Assembly (NCBI GenBank): GCA_002329075.1
Contig: DCXR01000043.1
Coordinates: forward strand, 13,864 to 64,974
Reading direction: 5' to 3'
Length of the DNA stretch: 51,111 nucleotides
Origin: Candidatus Neomicrothrix sp. UBA2131
GTDB taxonomy: Bacteria > Actinomycetota > Acidimicrobiia > Acidimicrobiales > MedAcidi-G1
Below, piece after piece: positions 23,444 through 31,461 of the stretch (positions are counted from its first letter, which is position 1; every line of letters begins with the position of its first letter). Both the position numbers and the translations under genes were made by a program. The notes beneath the pieces are model-generated. The model made no database searches and was not told the DNA's origin. It was given only the letters and a program-made list of their open reading frames with translations.

Positions 23444-24946
23444 TCAGGCCGAGGCGACCGGTATCCGGCGGCGATGTCGCGGTGCCGCCGTGATCTCGAG
23501 CAGTTCGCCGTACAGGTAGTGGCTGCCGGCACCCGTGATCCGCACCTCGGCGTAGGCGCCTGTGCGCAGGCCGTCGGAACAAGGCAGGTGCACCAGTTTG
23601 TTCTGGCGGGTGCGACCGGTGACCTTGTCGGGTTCGCGCTTGGATGGGCCCTCGACCAGGATCTCCTCGGTTCGTCCTATCCGTGCCTCGTGGCGACGTG
23701 CCGACGAACGGCGCAGGACCCGATGGAGTCGCTCGAACCGTTCGACGCAAACGGCGTGGTCCACGAACTCGTGCGCCCGTTCGGCTGCCTCGGTGCCGGG
23801 CCTGGGCGAGAACACGAATGCGAACGCCGAGTCGTATCCGGCTTCGGCAACCACTTCCAGCGTCGCCTCGAAGTCACTCTCGGTCTCGCCCGGGAATCCC
23901 ACGATGACGTCGGTCGAGACGGCCAGGTCGTCGATGCCGGCCCGGGCGGCCGAAAGCCGTTCGAGGTAACGCTCGGCGGTGTAGCCGCGGTGCATGGCGG
24001 CCAACACCCGGTCGCTGCCCGACTGCAACGGCAGGTGCAGGTGCTCGCACACCGACGGGGTCTCTGACATGGCGGCGATGGTCTCCGGGCGCAGGTCCTT
24101 TGGGTGCGGGCTGGTGTAGCGGACCCGCTGGATGCAATCGACGGCACCCACCTCGCACAACAGGTCGGCGAACAGCGGACGAGGACGTCGGCGACCCTCT
24201 TGAACCCATCGCTCTCCCGCCTCGTAGGAGTCGGTTGCACCGGTCGGGATCGACCGCAGCCTCGAGGTGACGTCACGGCCATACGAGTTGACGTTCTGGC
24301 CCAACAGCGTGATCTCGGTGACCCCGTCGGATGCCAGGTCCTCGACCTCGGCCAGCAGCTCGCCGAAGGGTCGACTGATCTCGGGGCCCCGCACCGTCGG
24401 GACGATGCAGAAGGCACACGAGTTGTCGCAGCCGACCTGGATGGTGACCCAGGCGCTGTGGTCGGCGTCCCGCCTGGTCGGCAATGCCGACGGGAAGGCG
24501 TCGGCGTCGTTGCGCACGGCCTCTTCGAGGATCTCCGTGACGGGTCCGTGCCGGCGGGCGTGGGCCAGCAGCTCGGTGGCACGGTGCACGTTGTGGGTGC
24601 CGAACACGACATCGACGTGGCCGGCCCGTTGCTGGATGAGCTCACGGTCCTTCTGGGCCAGGCAGCCGGCCACGGCAACCTGCAGGCCCGGACGTTCTTC
24701 CTTGAGGGCCTTGAGGTTGCCCAGGGCGCCATAGAGCCTGTTGTCGGCGTTCTCCCGGATGCAACACGTATTGAGCACGATGACGTCGGCGTCGGCCTCC
24801 AAGGCGGCTTCGACCATCCCGTCGGCCTCGAGGAGGCCGGCGATGTGCTCGCTGTCGTGCTCGTTCATCTGACACCCGTAGGTACGCACCGCGTAGGTGC
24901 GGGCGGCGTCCACGGATTCGGGCGTGTCCGTTGGCGTGGCATCCAC
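23444..24946 (-). CDS. miaB: tRNA-2-methylthio-N6-dimethylallyladenosine synthase (radical SAM methylthiotransferase)
   Basis: A 500-residue methylthiotransferase acting on the MiaA product. The N-terminal UPF0004 domain has TYGCQMNEHDSE, LNTCCIRENA and AGCLAQK with the three auxiliary-cluster cysteines. The radical SAM motif is CDNSCAFC, followed by VRGPEISRP, LLGQNVNSYG and HLPLQSGSD. The C-terminal TRAM domain includes GRTRQNKLVH. The start GTG 24946 lies 7 bases after TAGCCT, a leaderless-type promoter for the miaB-miaA-dapF-hflX-dapC unit. Its N-terminal tail (DATPTDTPESVDAA) is slightly long and acidic. Confidence 0.95.
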   Translation of the reverse strand: MDATPTDTPESVDAARTYAVRTYGCQMNEHDSEHIAGLLEADGMVEAALEADADVIVLNTCCIRENADNRLYGALGNLKALKEERPGLQVAVAGCLAQKDRELIQQRAGHVDVVFGTHNVHRATELLAHARRHGPVTEILEEAVRNDADAFPSALPTRRDADHSAWVTIQVGCDNSCAFCIVPTVRGPEISRPFGELLAEVEDLASDGVTEITLLGQNVNSYGRDVTSRLRSIPTGATDSYEAGERWVQEGRRRPRPLFADLLCEVGAVDCIQRVRYTSPHPKDLRPETIAAMSETPSVCEHLHLPLQSGSDRVLAAMHRGYTAERYLERLSAARAGIDDLAVSTDVIVGFPGETESDFEATLEVVAEAGYDSAFAFVFSPRPGTEAAERAHEFVDHAVCVERFERLHRVLRRSSARRHEARIGRTEEILVEGPSKREPDKVTGRTRQNKLVHLPCSDGLRTGAYAEVRITGAGSHYLYGELLEITAAPRHRRRIPVASA

Positions 24947-24953
24947 ACCGAAC

Positions 24954-24959
24954 AGGCTA
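24954..24959 (-). promoter_or_regulatory. Leaderless-type -10 box of the miaB operon
   Basis: TAGCCT on the minus strand with 7 bases to GTG 24946. Confidence 0.6.
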
Positions 24960-24989
24960 CGGCCCGGCCAGGGAGCCCTGTCGCGCCTT

Positions 24990-25015
24990 GGCCGCCCGTC
25001 GGGGGGCGGGCGGCC
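24990..25015 (-). terminator. Strong GC hairpin after recA, probable terminator
   Basis: GGCCGCCCG and CGGGCGGCC form a perfect 9-bp stem with an 8-base loop, 16 bases past the recA stop. No U-tract follows, as is common in high-GC actinobacteria. It separates recA from the miaB promoter. Confidence 0.65.
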
Positions 25016-25030
25016 TTGCGACCAGTGGCT

Positions 25031-26224
25031 TCAGCCGTCGAGGCTGATGGGCAGGTCGTCGGCCTCGCTGAAGGCGCCGTTGTCGGAAGCGCCGTTGTCG
25101 GAGGCGCCGTCGTCGGAGGCACCGTTGTCGGAGGCACCATCGACGATCTCGCCGGTGGCCTCGTCGACGACCGGAGCCTCCTCGGGCTCGACGGGGGCCA
25201 CCTCGCGCCAGATCCGATCGCTTATCTCGACCATCAGTTCGGGGCTCTCGGCGAGGAACTTCTTGGAGTTCTCACGGCCCTGGCCGAGCTGCTCGCCACC
25301 GTAGGTGTACCAGGCGCCCGACTTGTCGACGACGCCCAGGTCGACGCCCAGGTCGAGGACCGAGCCCTCTCGGCTGATACCCCTGCCGTACATGATGTCG
25401 AACTCGGCCTGGCGGAACGGCGGGGCGCACTTGTTCTTGACGACCTTGACCCGGGTGCGGTTACCGACCACCTCGACTCCGTCCTTGATGGCCTCGATGC
25501 GCCGGATATCGAGCCGGACCGAGGAGTAGAACTTGAGCGCCCGACCACCGGGCGTGGTCTCGGGCGAGCCGAACATGACACCGATCTTCTCGCGCAGTTG
25601 GTTGATGAAGACACAGATGGTCTGGGACTTGTTGAGGTTGGAGGTGAGCTTGCGCAGGGCCTGCGACATGAGGCGTGCCTGGAGGCCCACGTGGGAGTCG
25701 CCCATCTCACCTTCGATCTCGGCCCGGGGGGTGAGTGCCGCCACCGAGTCGATGACGACCACGTCGAGGGCCCCGGAGCGGATGAGCATGTCGGTGATCT
25801 CGAGCGCCTGCTCGCCTGTATCGGGCTGGGAGATCAGGAGCTCGTCGACGTCGACGCCGATGGCCCGGGCGTAGACGGGGTCCATGGCGTGCTCGGCGTC
25901 GATGTAGGCACAGATGCCGCCGTTGCGCTGGGCCTCGGCCACGACATGGGTGGCGAGCGTGGTCTTGCCCGACCCCTCGGGCCCGAAGATCTCGACCACG
26001 CGGCCGCGGGGCAGGCCGCCGATGCCGAGCGCCAGGTCGAGCGCCAGTGCCCCGGTTGGGACGATGTCGATGGCCATCGAGCCCTTGTCGCCCATCTTCA
26101 TGACGGCGCCGGTGCCGAACTGCTTCTGGATCTGGGTCAGCGCCAGGTCGAGGGCCTTGCCCCGTCCCTCGCCGTCGACGTTGGTGACGGGTGCGGCCCC
26201 GGTGTTCTTGCGGACCTTGCTCAT
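25031..26224 (-). CDS. recA: Recombinase RecA
   Basis: A 397-residue RecA. Walker A GPEGSGKTT, QPDTGEQALEI, Walker B-type VVIDSVAALTPRAEIEGEMGD, the L1/L2 DNA loops (GLQARLMSQALRKL; FINQLREKIGVMFGSPETTPGGRALKFY) and the GRGISREGSVLDLG region are all present. The tail is longer than usual and made of repeated GASDN/GASDD units before SEADDLPISLDG, extending the acidic C-terminus that modulates DNA binding. The start ATG 26224 has GGAG 8 bases upstream. It is driven by a LexA-controlled promoter about 140 bases upstream. Confidence 0.97.
   Translation of the reverse strand: MSKVRKNTGAAPVTNVDGEGRGKALDLALTQIQKQFGTGAVMKMGDKGSMAIDIVPTGALALDLALGIGGLPRGRVVEIFGPEGSGKTTLATHVVAEAQRNGGICAYIDAEHAMDPVYARAIGVDVDELLISQPDTGEQALEITDMLIRSGALDVVVIDSVAALTPRAEIEGEMGDSHVGLQARLMSQALRKLTSNLNKSQTICVFINQLREKIGVMFGSPETTPGGRALKFYSSVRLDIRRIEAIKDGVEVVGNRTRVKVVKNKCAPPFRQAEFDIMYGRGISREGSVLDLGVDLGVVDKSGAWYTYGGEQLGQGRENSKKFLAESPELMVEISDRIWREVAPVEPEEAPVVDEATGEIVDGASDNGASDDGASDNGASDNGAFSEADDLPISLDG
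25072..25139 (-). repeat. 15-bp tandem repeat in the 3' end of recA
   Basis: About four and a half copies of a 15-base unit (GGAGGCGCCGTTGTC type on the plus strand) encode GASDN/GASDD pentapeptides. Copies differ at a few bases, so slippage can be expected but the array is not perfectly uniform. Confidence 0.85.
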
Positions 26225-26359
26225 CGTGTGCTCCGTTCCTTCGCCGGGATCTTCCCGGTTCTGTTGGCGTGCTGGATCTGTCTGATCGATTGGGGATGAC
26301 CCTACGAAGGGGGTGTGACAGCCGGTTCGGCTCATCCCTCCGGTGACCCGAATGACACC

Positions 26360-26389
26360 AGTGTAAGTGCGAACAGATGTTCGATGCAA
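26360..26389 (-). promoter_or_regulatory. recA promoter with the LexA box inside the -35/-10 spacer
   Basis: On the minus strand TTGCAT (26389-26384) and TACACT (26365-26360) are separated by 18 bases. This is a good sigma-70-type promoter whose spacer is almost filled by the LexA operator. Confidence 0.7.
26369..26384. promoter_or_regulatory. LexA (SOS) box of recA
   Basis: GCGAACAGATGTTCGA, one mismatch from TCGAAC-N4-GTTCGA. It sits in the recA promoter and 24 bases upstream of the msrB -10 box. Confidence 0.85.
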
Positions 26390-26407
26390 GCATTTCCGAC
26401 TATCCGG

Positions 26408-26413
26408 TACCGT
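26408..26413 (+). promoter_or_regulatory. Leaderless-type -10 box of msrB
   Basis: TACCGT with 6 bases to ATG 26420. Confidence 0.6.
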
Positions 26414-26419
26414 CCCGGC

Positions 26420-26827
26420 ATGGACAGCCCCGATGCCTACCCCGAAACCGACGCCCAACTGCGCGAACGCCTCACCCCGATGCAGTTCCACTGCACCCAG
26501 GAGGCCGGCACCGAGCAGGCCTTCACCGGCGAATACTGGGACGAAAAGCAGGCCGGCACCTACCGCTGCGTGGTGTGCGGTGAGGCCCTGTTCGACAGCG
26601 ACACCAAGTACGACTCGAAGTCCGGCTGGCCCAGCTTCTGGGAGCCGCTCGCAGAAGGGCTCGTCGACAACCGGCAGGACACGAGCCGCGGCATGGTCCG
26701 AACCGAGGTCACCTGCACCTCCTGTGGCGCCCACCTGGGCCACGTGTTCCCCGACGGCCCCCAGCCGACCGGCGAGCGCTACTGCATGAACTCGGCGTGC
26801 CTCACCCTCGAGCCGCGCGACTCCTGA
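26420..26827 (+). CDS. msrB: Peptide-methionine (R)-S-oxide reductase
   Basis: A 135-residue MsrB that reduces R-methionine sulfoxide in proteins. Structural zinc cysteine pairs are CVVCG and CTSCG, the substrate pocket shows KSGWPSFW and HLGHVFPDGP, and the catalytic cysteine is in GERYCMNS. The start ATG 26420 follows a leaderless-type -10. Its TGA directly abuts the thpR stop on the other strand, giving TGATCA at 26825-26830. The LexA box nearby could affect it but faces recA. Confidence 0.95.
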   Translation: MDSPDAYPETDAQLRERLTPMQFHCTQEAGTEQAFTGEYWDEKQAGTYRCVVCGEALFDSDTKYDSKSGWPSFWEPLAEGLVDNRQDTSRGMVRTEVTCTSCGAHLGHVFPDGPQPTGERYCMNSACLTLEPRDS

Positions 26828-27319
26828 TCAACCGAGGCTGAACCGCTCCAGGGTCTCGTAGGCGGCGCCCTCCGACAGGGTGCGGCTTCGCACCAGGCAC
26901 ACCTGCTCGACGGGGAACGTCCCGGCGATCGGCGTGCCGGCCGTTCCGGGCGGGACCGGACCCTTCGTCCTCGCCAACGTGAGGTGCCCCGTGAAGGCCC
27001 GATCCCCGGGGGGCTCCCCCACCTCGTCCGTAGCATCGACCACCGCCGCCGCCAGTTCGTCCAGCCCGGCCACCGGCGCCATCATGATGCGGTTCCCCAG
27101 CAGGCGGGTCACCGGCCCCAGTTCCGCCACGGTCGGCTCTGCGGCCAATGCACCCAGCGCCCCGGCCGCCACGTCCGGTTCGGCCTCGCCCAGGAACCGC
27201 AGCGTCACGTGCCACTGGTCGGGCCGGGTCCACCGCAGCCCCGGCGCCTCGGGCCGCGGCAACGCAGCCAGGGCATCGAGCACCTCGTCCGACGGCCACA
27301 CCGCCACGAACAGCCGCAC
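26828..27319 (-). CDS. thpR: RNA 2',3'-cyclic phosphodiesterase (2H superfamily)
   Basis: A 163-residue two-histidine phosphodiesterase with the paired HxT/Sx motifs HVTLRF (near residue 37) and HLTLAR (near 112), and the opening RLFVAVWPSDEV. It opens 2',3'-cyclic phosphates at RNA ends, formerly called 2'-5' RNA ligase. The start GTG 27319 is 11 bases after cinA, the same neighbour order as in many actinobacteria. It is the last gene of rimO-pgsA-cinA-thpR. Confidence 0.92.
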   Translation of the reverse strand: MRLFVAVWPSDEVLDALAALPRPEAPGLRWTRPDQWHVTLRFLGEAEPDVAAGALGALAAEPTVAELGPVTRLLGNRIMMAPVAGLDELAAAVVDATDEVGEPPGDRAFTGHLTLARTKGPVPPGTAGTPIAGTFPVEQVCLVRSRTLSEGAAYETLERFSLG

Positions 27320-27330
27320 GGGACCGTGGC

Positions 27331-28587
27331 CTACGCCCCCCGGCGGGACAGCAGACGTCGACGGAGGGCGTCGAGCACCGTGATCACCGTGAACTGGCGG
27401 GTCAGGCTGCGGTCAAACGGGAACTCGACCTTCGCCGCCTCGACCACGCCATCGACGCTGGTGGCCATCCAGACCGTGCCGGGCTTCTCGCCGTCCTGCG
27501 GGTCGGGACCGGCCACGCCTGTGACCGCCACCGACACGTCGGCGCAGAGCACACGGCAGGCCCCCTCAGCCATGGCTACCACGGCTGCCTCGCTGACCAC
27601 CGGTCCCTCGGGAACGCCCAGCAGGCCTCGCTTCACGTCGCCGTCGTAGGCGACGATCGCACCCCGGAAGGCCCGACTGGCCCCCGGAACGTCCGTGAGG
27701 CGGGTGCCGATCATCCCGCCGGTGAGCGACTCGGCCGTGGCGAGCGTGAGACCCTGGGCCACCAGTTCGTCGAGCACCACCGACTCCATGTTCTGGTCGT
27801 CGACCCCGAACACGATCGGCCCGACTATCTCCCGCACCCGCTCCTCCTCGTCAGCGAGCACCGCCGCCACCTCGTCCTCGTCGGCCCCCTTGGCGGTTAT
27901 GCGGACCTTGAGCCCCTCCATGCCACTGGCGAGGAACGCCAGGGTGGGGCCGCCCTCGGCGTCGAGGCGGTCGATCTCGTCGGCCAACACCTCGGCCAGC
28001 CCCGACTCCGAACGACCCCACGTGCGCAGGACCCGCGAGCGGATGACAGCCTCGCTGTCGGCCCGGCGGCGCAGGTCGGGCAACACCGTCCCCTCGAGCA
28101 TCGCCTGCATCTCCCACGGAACACCCGGCACGGCGTACAGCACCCTGCCCCCGACCGGGTCGCCGATCGGGCACACGAGGCCCGGAGCGGTGCCCGGCAT
28201 CTCGGGTATGGCCGTCGCCCCGACGGGCACATCGGCCTGGCGCAGGTTGTTTGCCGGCATCTGCCTGCCCCGTCCCGAGAACCGCCGCTCGATCTCGGCC
28301 ACGATCCCCGGGTCGCGCTCCAGCCCGACGCCCATGACCTCGGCCACCACCTCACGGGTGATGTCGTCCTGGGTGGGACCCAGCCCACCGGTCACGATCA
28401 CCGCGTCGGAGCGCTCGAGTGCTTCCCGAAAGGCCACCAGCATCCGCTCGCGGTTGTCACCAACGGCGGTGTGCCGATGGCAGTCGATGCCGGCCAGGGC
28501 CAACTGCCCGCCGATCCACGACGAGTTGGTGTCGACGATCTGCCCCAGCAGCAGCTCCGTCCCGACGGCGACAACCTCGCAGCGCAC
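27331..28587 (-). CDS. cinA: CinA-family protein (COG1058 domain plus nicotinamide-nucleotide amidase domain)
   Basis: A 418-residue two-domain protein. The N-terminal MoCF-like half has VGTELLLGQIVDTNS and VTGGLGPTQDDITREV. The C-terminal amidase half has TLATAESLTGGMIGTRLTDVPGASRAF, GAIVAYDGDVKRGLLGV and VAVTGVAGPD, with the catalytic serine in ESLTGG. It recycles pyridine nucleotide by deamidating NMN. Its location near recA recalls the cinA-recA pair of Firmicutes. The start is GTG 28587, 22 bases downstream of pgsA. Confidence 0.94.
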   Translation of the reverse strand: MRCEVVAVGTELLLGQIVDTNSSWIGGQLALAGIDCHRHTAVGDNRERMLVAFREALERSDAVIVTGGLGPTQDDITREVVAEVMGVGLERDPGIVAEIERRFSGRGRQMPANNLRQADVPVGATAIPEMPGTAPGLVCPIGDPVGGRVLYAVPGVPWEMQAMLEGTVLPDLRRRADSEAVIRSRVLRTWGRSESGLAEVLADEIDRLDAEGGPTLAFLASGMEGLKVRITAKGADEDEVAAVLADEEERVREIVGPIVFGVDDQNMESVVLDELVAQGLTLATAESLTGGMIGTRLTDVPGASRAFRGAIVAYDGDVKRGLLGVPEGPVVSEAAVVAMAEGACRVLCADVSVAVTGVAGPDPQDGEKPGTVWMATSVDGVVEAAKVEFPFDRSLTRQFTVITVLDALRRRLLSRRGA

Positions 28588-28609
28588 GCTTGTTCCCGAG
28601 ACCGGCGAC

Positions 28610-29182
28610 TCAGGCGCCGGTGGTGCTGGCGGCGAGGCTGCCGTCGATCAGGTACTGGGCACCGGTGACCAACGTGAACGCCACGGCCAGCCACAGCGAG
28701 GCCCCGACCACCAGATCGGCGTCCTCGAGCGGCGGCACCACTGCGAGCAGTAGCGCCACCCCCTGCACGGTGGTCTTCCACTTGGCCGACCTGCGGGCCG
28801 GAACCGCCAGCCCCTGCCGCACGAACCACAGCCGGTAGAGGGTGATGCCGACCTCGCGCGCGGCCAGCAACGCCACCGGCAGCCAGCCGTAGCGGTCGAC
28901 CATCACGAGGCACACCGCCACCCCGATCACGACGACCTTGTCGGCGAACGGGTCGAGGAACGCCCCCCAGCGGCTCACCGTGCCACGGCGACGCGCGAGC
29001 ATCCCGTCGGCCAGGTCGGATGCGGCCAGCACGGCGCCCAACAGGAACGCCCCCCACGACACCCCGCCCCGGTCCTCGGCGGCCAGCACCATGGCGAACA
29101 GGACAGGCGACAGCAGCAGGCGCAGCAGCGTGACCAGGTTGGCCGGACTAACCACCGTTCCGAAGTGCTTGGTCAGGTTCAC
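28610..29182 (-). CDS. pgsA: CDP-diacylglycerol--glycerol-3-phosphate 3-phosphatidyltransferase
   Basis: A 190-residue CDP-alcohol phosphotransferase with several membrane helices. The family signature D-x2-D-G-x2-A-R-x8-G-x3-D-x3-D is seen from DLADGMLARRRGTVSRWG to AFLDPFADK. It makes phosphatidylglycerol phosphate, the precursor of the lipid used by Lgt. GTG 29182 with GGAGGCGGC upstream overlaps the rimO stop. Other CDP-alcohol transferases (e.g. PIP synthase) are possible, but the rimO-pgsA-cinA context favours PgsA. Confidence 0.9.
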   Translation of the reverse strand: MNLTKHFGTVVSPANLVTLLRLLLSPVLFAMVLAAEDRGGVSWGAFLLGAVLAASDLADGMLARRRGTVSRWGAFLDPFADKVVVIGVAVCLVMVDRYGWLPVALLAAREVGITLYRLWFVRQGLAVPARRSAKWKTTVQGVALLLAVVPPLEDADLVVGASLWLAVAFTLVTGAQYLIDGSLAASTTGA

Positions 29183-30429
29183 GCCGCCTCCAGGTCGGGG
29201 CCCAACGCCCCGGTCACGGTCACCGTGCTGAATCCTCCCACAGGAAGGTCGGTCGGGACCACGACGATCCCATCTATCTCGGGGGCCTCGCGCCAGGTGC
29301 GCCCCACCCCGGGCTCGTCGACAAGCACTTCGACCTCGCAGCCGATGAGGTCGTCGCGCCGACGGGAGGTGATGCCGTCCTGCAACTCGCCCAACTCGGA
29401 CAGGCGCTCGGCCGCCAGCCCCTTCGGAACCGTACCGTCGAGGTTGGCGGCCCAGGTGCCGGCCTCCCCGCTGTAGGCGAAGAACCCGCACCAGTCGAGC
29501 CCGATGTCGCCGACGAACGCCAGCAGGGCATCGTGGTCCTCCTCGGTCTCACCCGGATAGCCGACGATGAAGTTCGAGCGGAACACCGCCCCCGGCTCGG
29601 CGCTGCGGATCCGGTCGATGCGCTTCCTGAAGCGGTCACCGTCACCCCACCGCTTCATCCGGCGCAGCAGCGGCCGGGACACATGCTGTAGCGACAGGTC
29701 GAAGTACGCCACGCCGGTGCCCAACACGGCATCGACCAGACCGTCGGTCAGGTCCGAAGGGTAGAGGTAGAGCAACCGCACCCGGTCGACCCGCTCGGCC
29801 ACCTTCGCAACCAGCGGCACGATCGAACGCTCCCCCACACCCTGGTCCCGACCGAACGACGCCAGGTCCTGGGCCACCAAGACGACCTCGCGGGCTCCCA
29901 GCGCATCGACCTCCTCGAGGATCGACCCGACCGACCGGCTGCGCTGCGGACCCCGGAAGCTCGGAATGGCGCAGAACCCGCACGAGCGGTCACAGCCCTC
30001 GGCCACCTTCACGTACGCCCACGGTCGGCTCGACGGCGGCCTCGGCAGGTTCAACAGGTCGAACGACGGAACCGGTGACCCGTCGGCCTCCTGACTCCGA
30101 CCCAGCGTGACCGGCACGCCGAACCCGGCCACCCGGTCGACCTCCGGGAGGACGGCATCGAGGTCACCCCCGTAGCGCTCGGCCATACAGCCCGTCACGA
30201 CCAGCCGTGCACCATCACGGCGCTCGTCCGCCAGGGCAAGGACGGTGTCGACCGACTCCCGGCGGGCCTCGTCGATGAAGGCACACGTGTTGACCACGAT
30301 CAGGTCGGCGTCGCCCGGCTCCCCCACCGGTGACAGCCCGTCAGCGGCGAACACGCCCTCGAGCTTGTCCGAGTCAACCTGGTTCTTCGGACAACCCAAC
30401 GTGACGAGGTGGTAGGTCCCTGCGCCCAT
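29179..30429 (-). CDS. rimO: Ribosomal protein uS12 methylthiotransferase
   Basis: A 416-residue radical SAM methylthiotransferase related to MiaB. Markers: TLGCPKNQVDSDKLEG with RimO-type CPKN, VNTCAFIDEARRES, TGCMAERYGGDL, radical SAM CDRSCGFC, IPSFRGPQRSRS, LQHVSRPLLRRMKR, and a C-terminal TRAM domain. It modifies an Asp of S12. It is the first gene of the rimO-pgsA-cinA-thpR operon. The start is ATG 30429; TAGCCT lies 9 bases upstream, giving a very short leader at most. Confidence 0.95.
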   Translation of the reverse strand: MGAGTYHLVTLGCPKNQVDSDKLEGVFAADGLSPVGEPGDADLIVVNTCAFIDEARRESVDTVLALADERRDGARLVVTGCMAERYGGDLDAVLPEVDRVAGFGVPVTLGRSQEADGSPVPSFDLLNLPRPPSSRPWAYVKVAEGCDRSCGFCAIPSFRGPQRSRSVGSILEEVDALGAREVVLVAQDLASFGRDQGVGERSIVPLVAKVAERVDRVRLLYLYPSDLTDGLVDAVLGTGVAYFDLSLQHVSRPLLRRMKRWGDGDRFRKRIDRIRSAEPGAVFRSNFIVGYPGETEEDHDALLAFVGDIGLDWCGFFAYSGEAGTWAANLDGTVPKGLAAERLSELGELQDGITSRRRDDLIGCEVEVLVDEPGVGRTWREAPEIDGIVVVPTDLPVGGFSTVTVTGALGPDLEAA

Positions 30430-30476
30430 GATCGGTTCAGGCTACGGGCTCGTCGCGGCGGCACCCGGCCCGACGT

Positions 30477-31430
30477 TCAGACGGTGGCGAAGTTGGTGGC
30501 CATAAAGACGAGAAGCCCGATGTAGACGGCCAGCAGCACCACGGCCTCATATCGCACGATCCGACTTCCCGTCCCAAACGGGATGATGATCCCCCAACTG
30601 ACCGCAACCATGGTGAGCAGCCCCCAGCCGAGCAACCCGTCCGACTGCTCAAACGACCTGGAGCCATTGAACAGGAACACCGCGGAACCGACAGTGAGGC
30701 TGTTGAAAAGGTTCGACCCCAGCAGGTTGCCCATGATCAGTCCGGTCTCGGCCCGCCGGGCAGCGGCCATCACGGTGGACAACTCGGGCAACGAGGTACC
30801 CAGCGCAACCAGGGCGAAGCCCACGAAGCCCCCGGTCCATCCCATATGGTCGGCGATCGCAGTAGCCGATTCGACGACCAGCCAGGCGAAGACCACGGTC
30901 CCCACCAGTCCGAAGACCGTCAGGATCCAGGGCCCCGCACCCTCCGTCGTATCCGCCGGCGGCGTACCTCCGAAGTGGTCACGCAAGCCGACGATGACGA
31001 CGAGGGCTGCCACGGCGAGCACCGCCAGACCGATGCCCTTCCAGGTCGACGGCTCCCCAAACCTGCTCAGTACGGCGAAGATCGTGACCCCGATTGCGGA
31101 GAAGGCCACCTGACGTTTCGAGCGATCCGGCAGACCGATCCCTCCGACGACCAGCACCGGGATTGCCAGCACCAGCGTCAGGTTGGCGACATTCGAGCCG
31201 ATGATGTTGCCCATCGCCAACGACGTGCCCTCGGCCCCCTCGGTCAGCGTCGCCAACGACGAGACGACCAGTTCGGGGGCGCTGGTGCCGAAGCCGACGA
31301 TCAGGGCACCCGTCACGATCGTAGAGACCCTCATCCGGGCGGCCACCTCCGCCGCACCCAGAACGAACCGGTCGGCAGCGACCGCCAACCCTGCCAGGCC
31401 GAGCACGAGGAGCAGAAGATCGATAACCAC
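30477..31430 (-). CDS. CaCA-family Na+/Ca2+ exchanger
   Basis: A 317-residue membrane antiporter with two homologous halves. The alpha-repeats are GFGTSAPELVVSSLA with GNIIGSNVANLTLVL in the first half and ALGTSLPELSTVM with GNLLGSNLFNSLTVG in the second, carrying the ion-binding Glu and Asn residues. About ten hydrophobic helices are visible. It probably exports calcium using sodium or proton gradients (YrbG/CaxA group). GTG 31430 follows TAGTGT by 6 bases, suggesting a leaderless single-gene transcript. Confidence 0.94.
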   Translation of the reverse strand: MVIDLLLLVLGLAGLAVAADRFVLGAAEVAARMRVSTIVTGALIVGFGTSAPELVVSSLATLTEGAEGTSLAMGNIIGSNVANLTLVLAIPVLVVGGIGLPDRSKRQVAFSAIGVTIFAVLSRFGEPSTWKGIGLAVLAVAALVVIVGLRDHFGGTPPADTTEGAGPWILTVFGLVGTVVFAWLVVESATAIADHMGWTGGFVGFALVALGTSLPELSTVMAAARRAETGLIMGNLLGSNLFNSLTVGSAVFLFNGSRSFEQSDGLLGWGLLTMVAVSWGIIIPFGTGSRIVRYEAVVLLAVYIGLLVFMATNFATV

Positions 31431-31436
31431 GGCCCA

Positions 31437-31442
31437 ACACTA
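31437..31442 (-). promoter_or_regulatory. Leaderless-type -10 box of the CaCA antiporter
   Basis: TAGTGT on the minus strand with 6 bases to GTG 31430. Confidence 0.6.
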
Positions 31443-31461
31443 CCGGCAACCGGACCGAGGT

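Noticed and set aside
24104..26299. Plus-strand frame of over 700 codons opposite miaB and recA
   Set aside because: No family motif, and it is the antisense mirror of recA and miaB codon usage.
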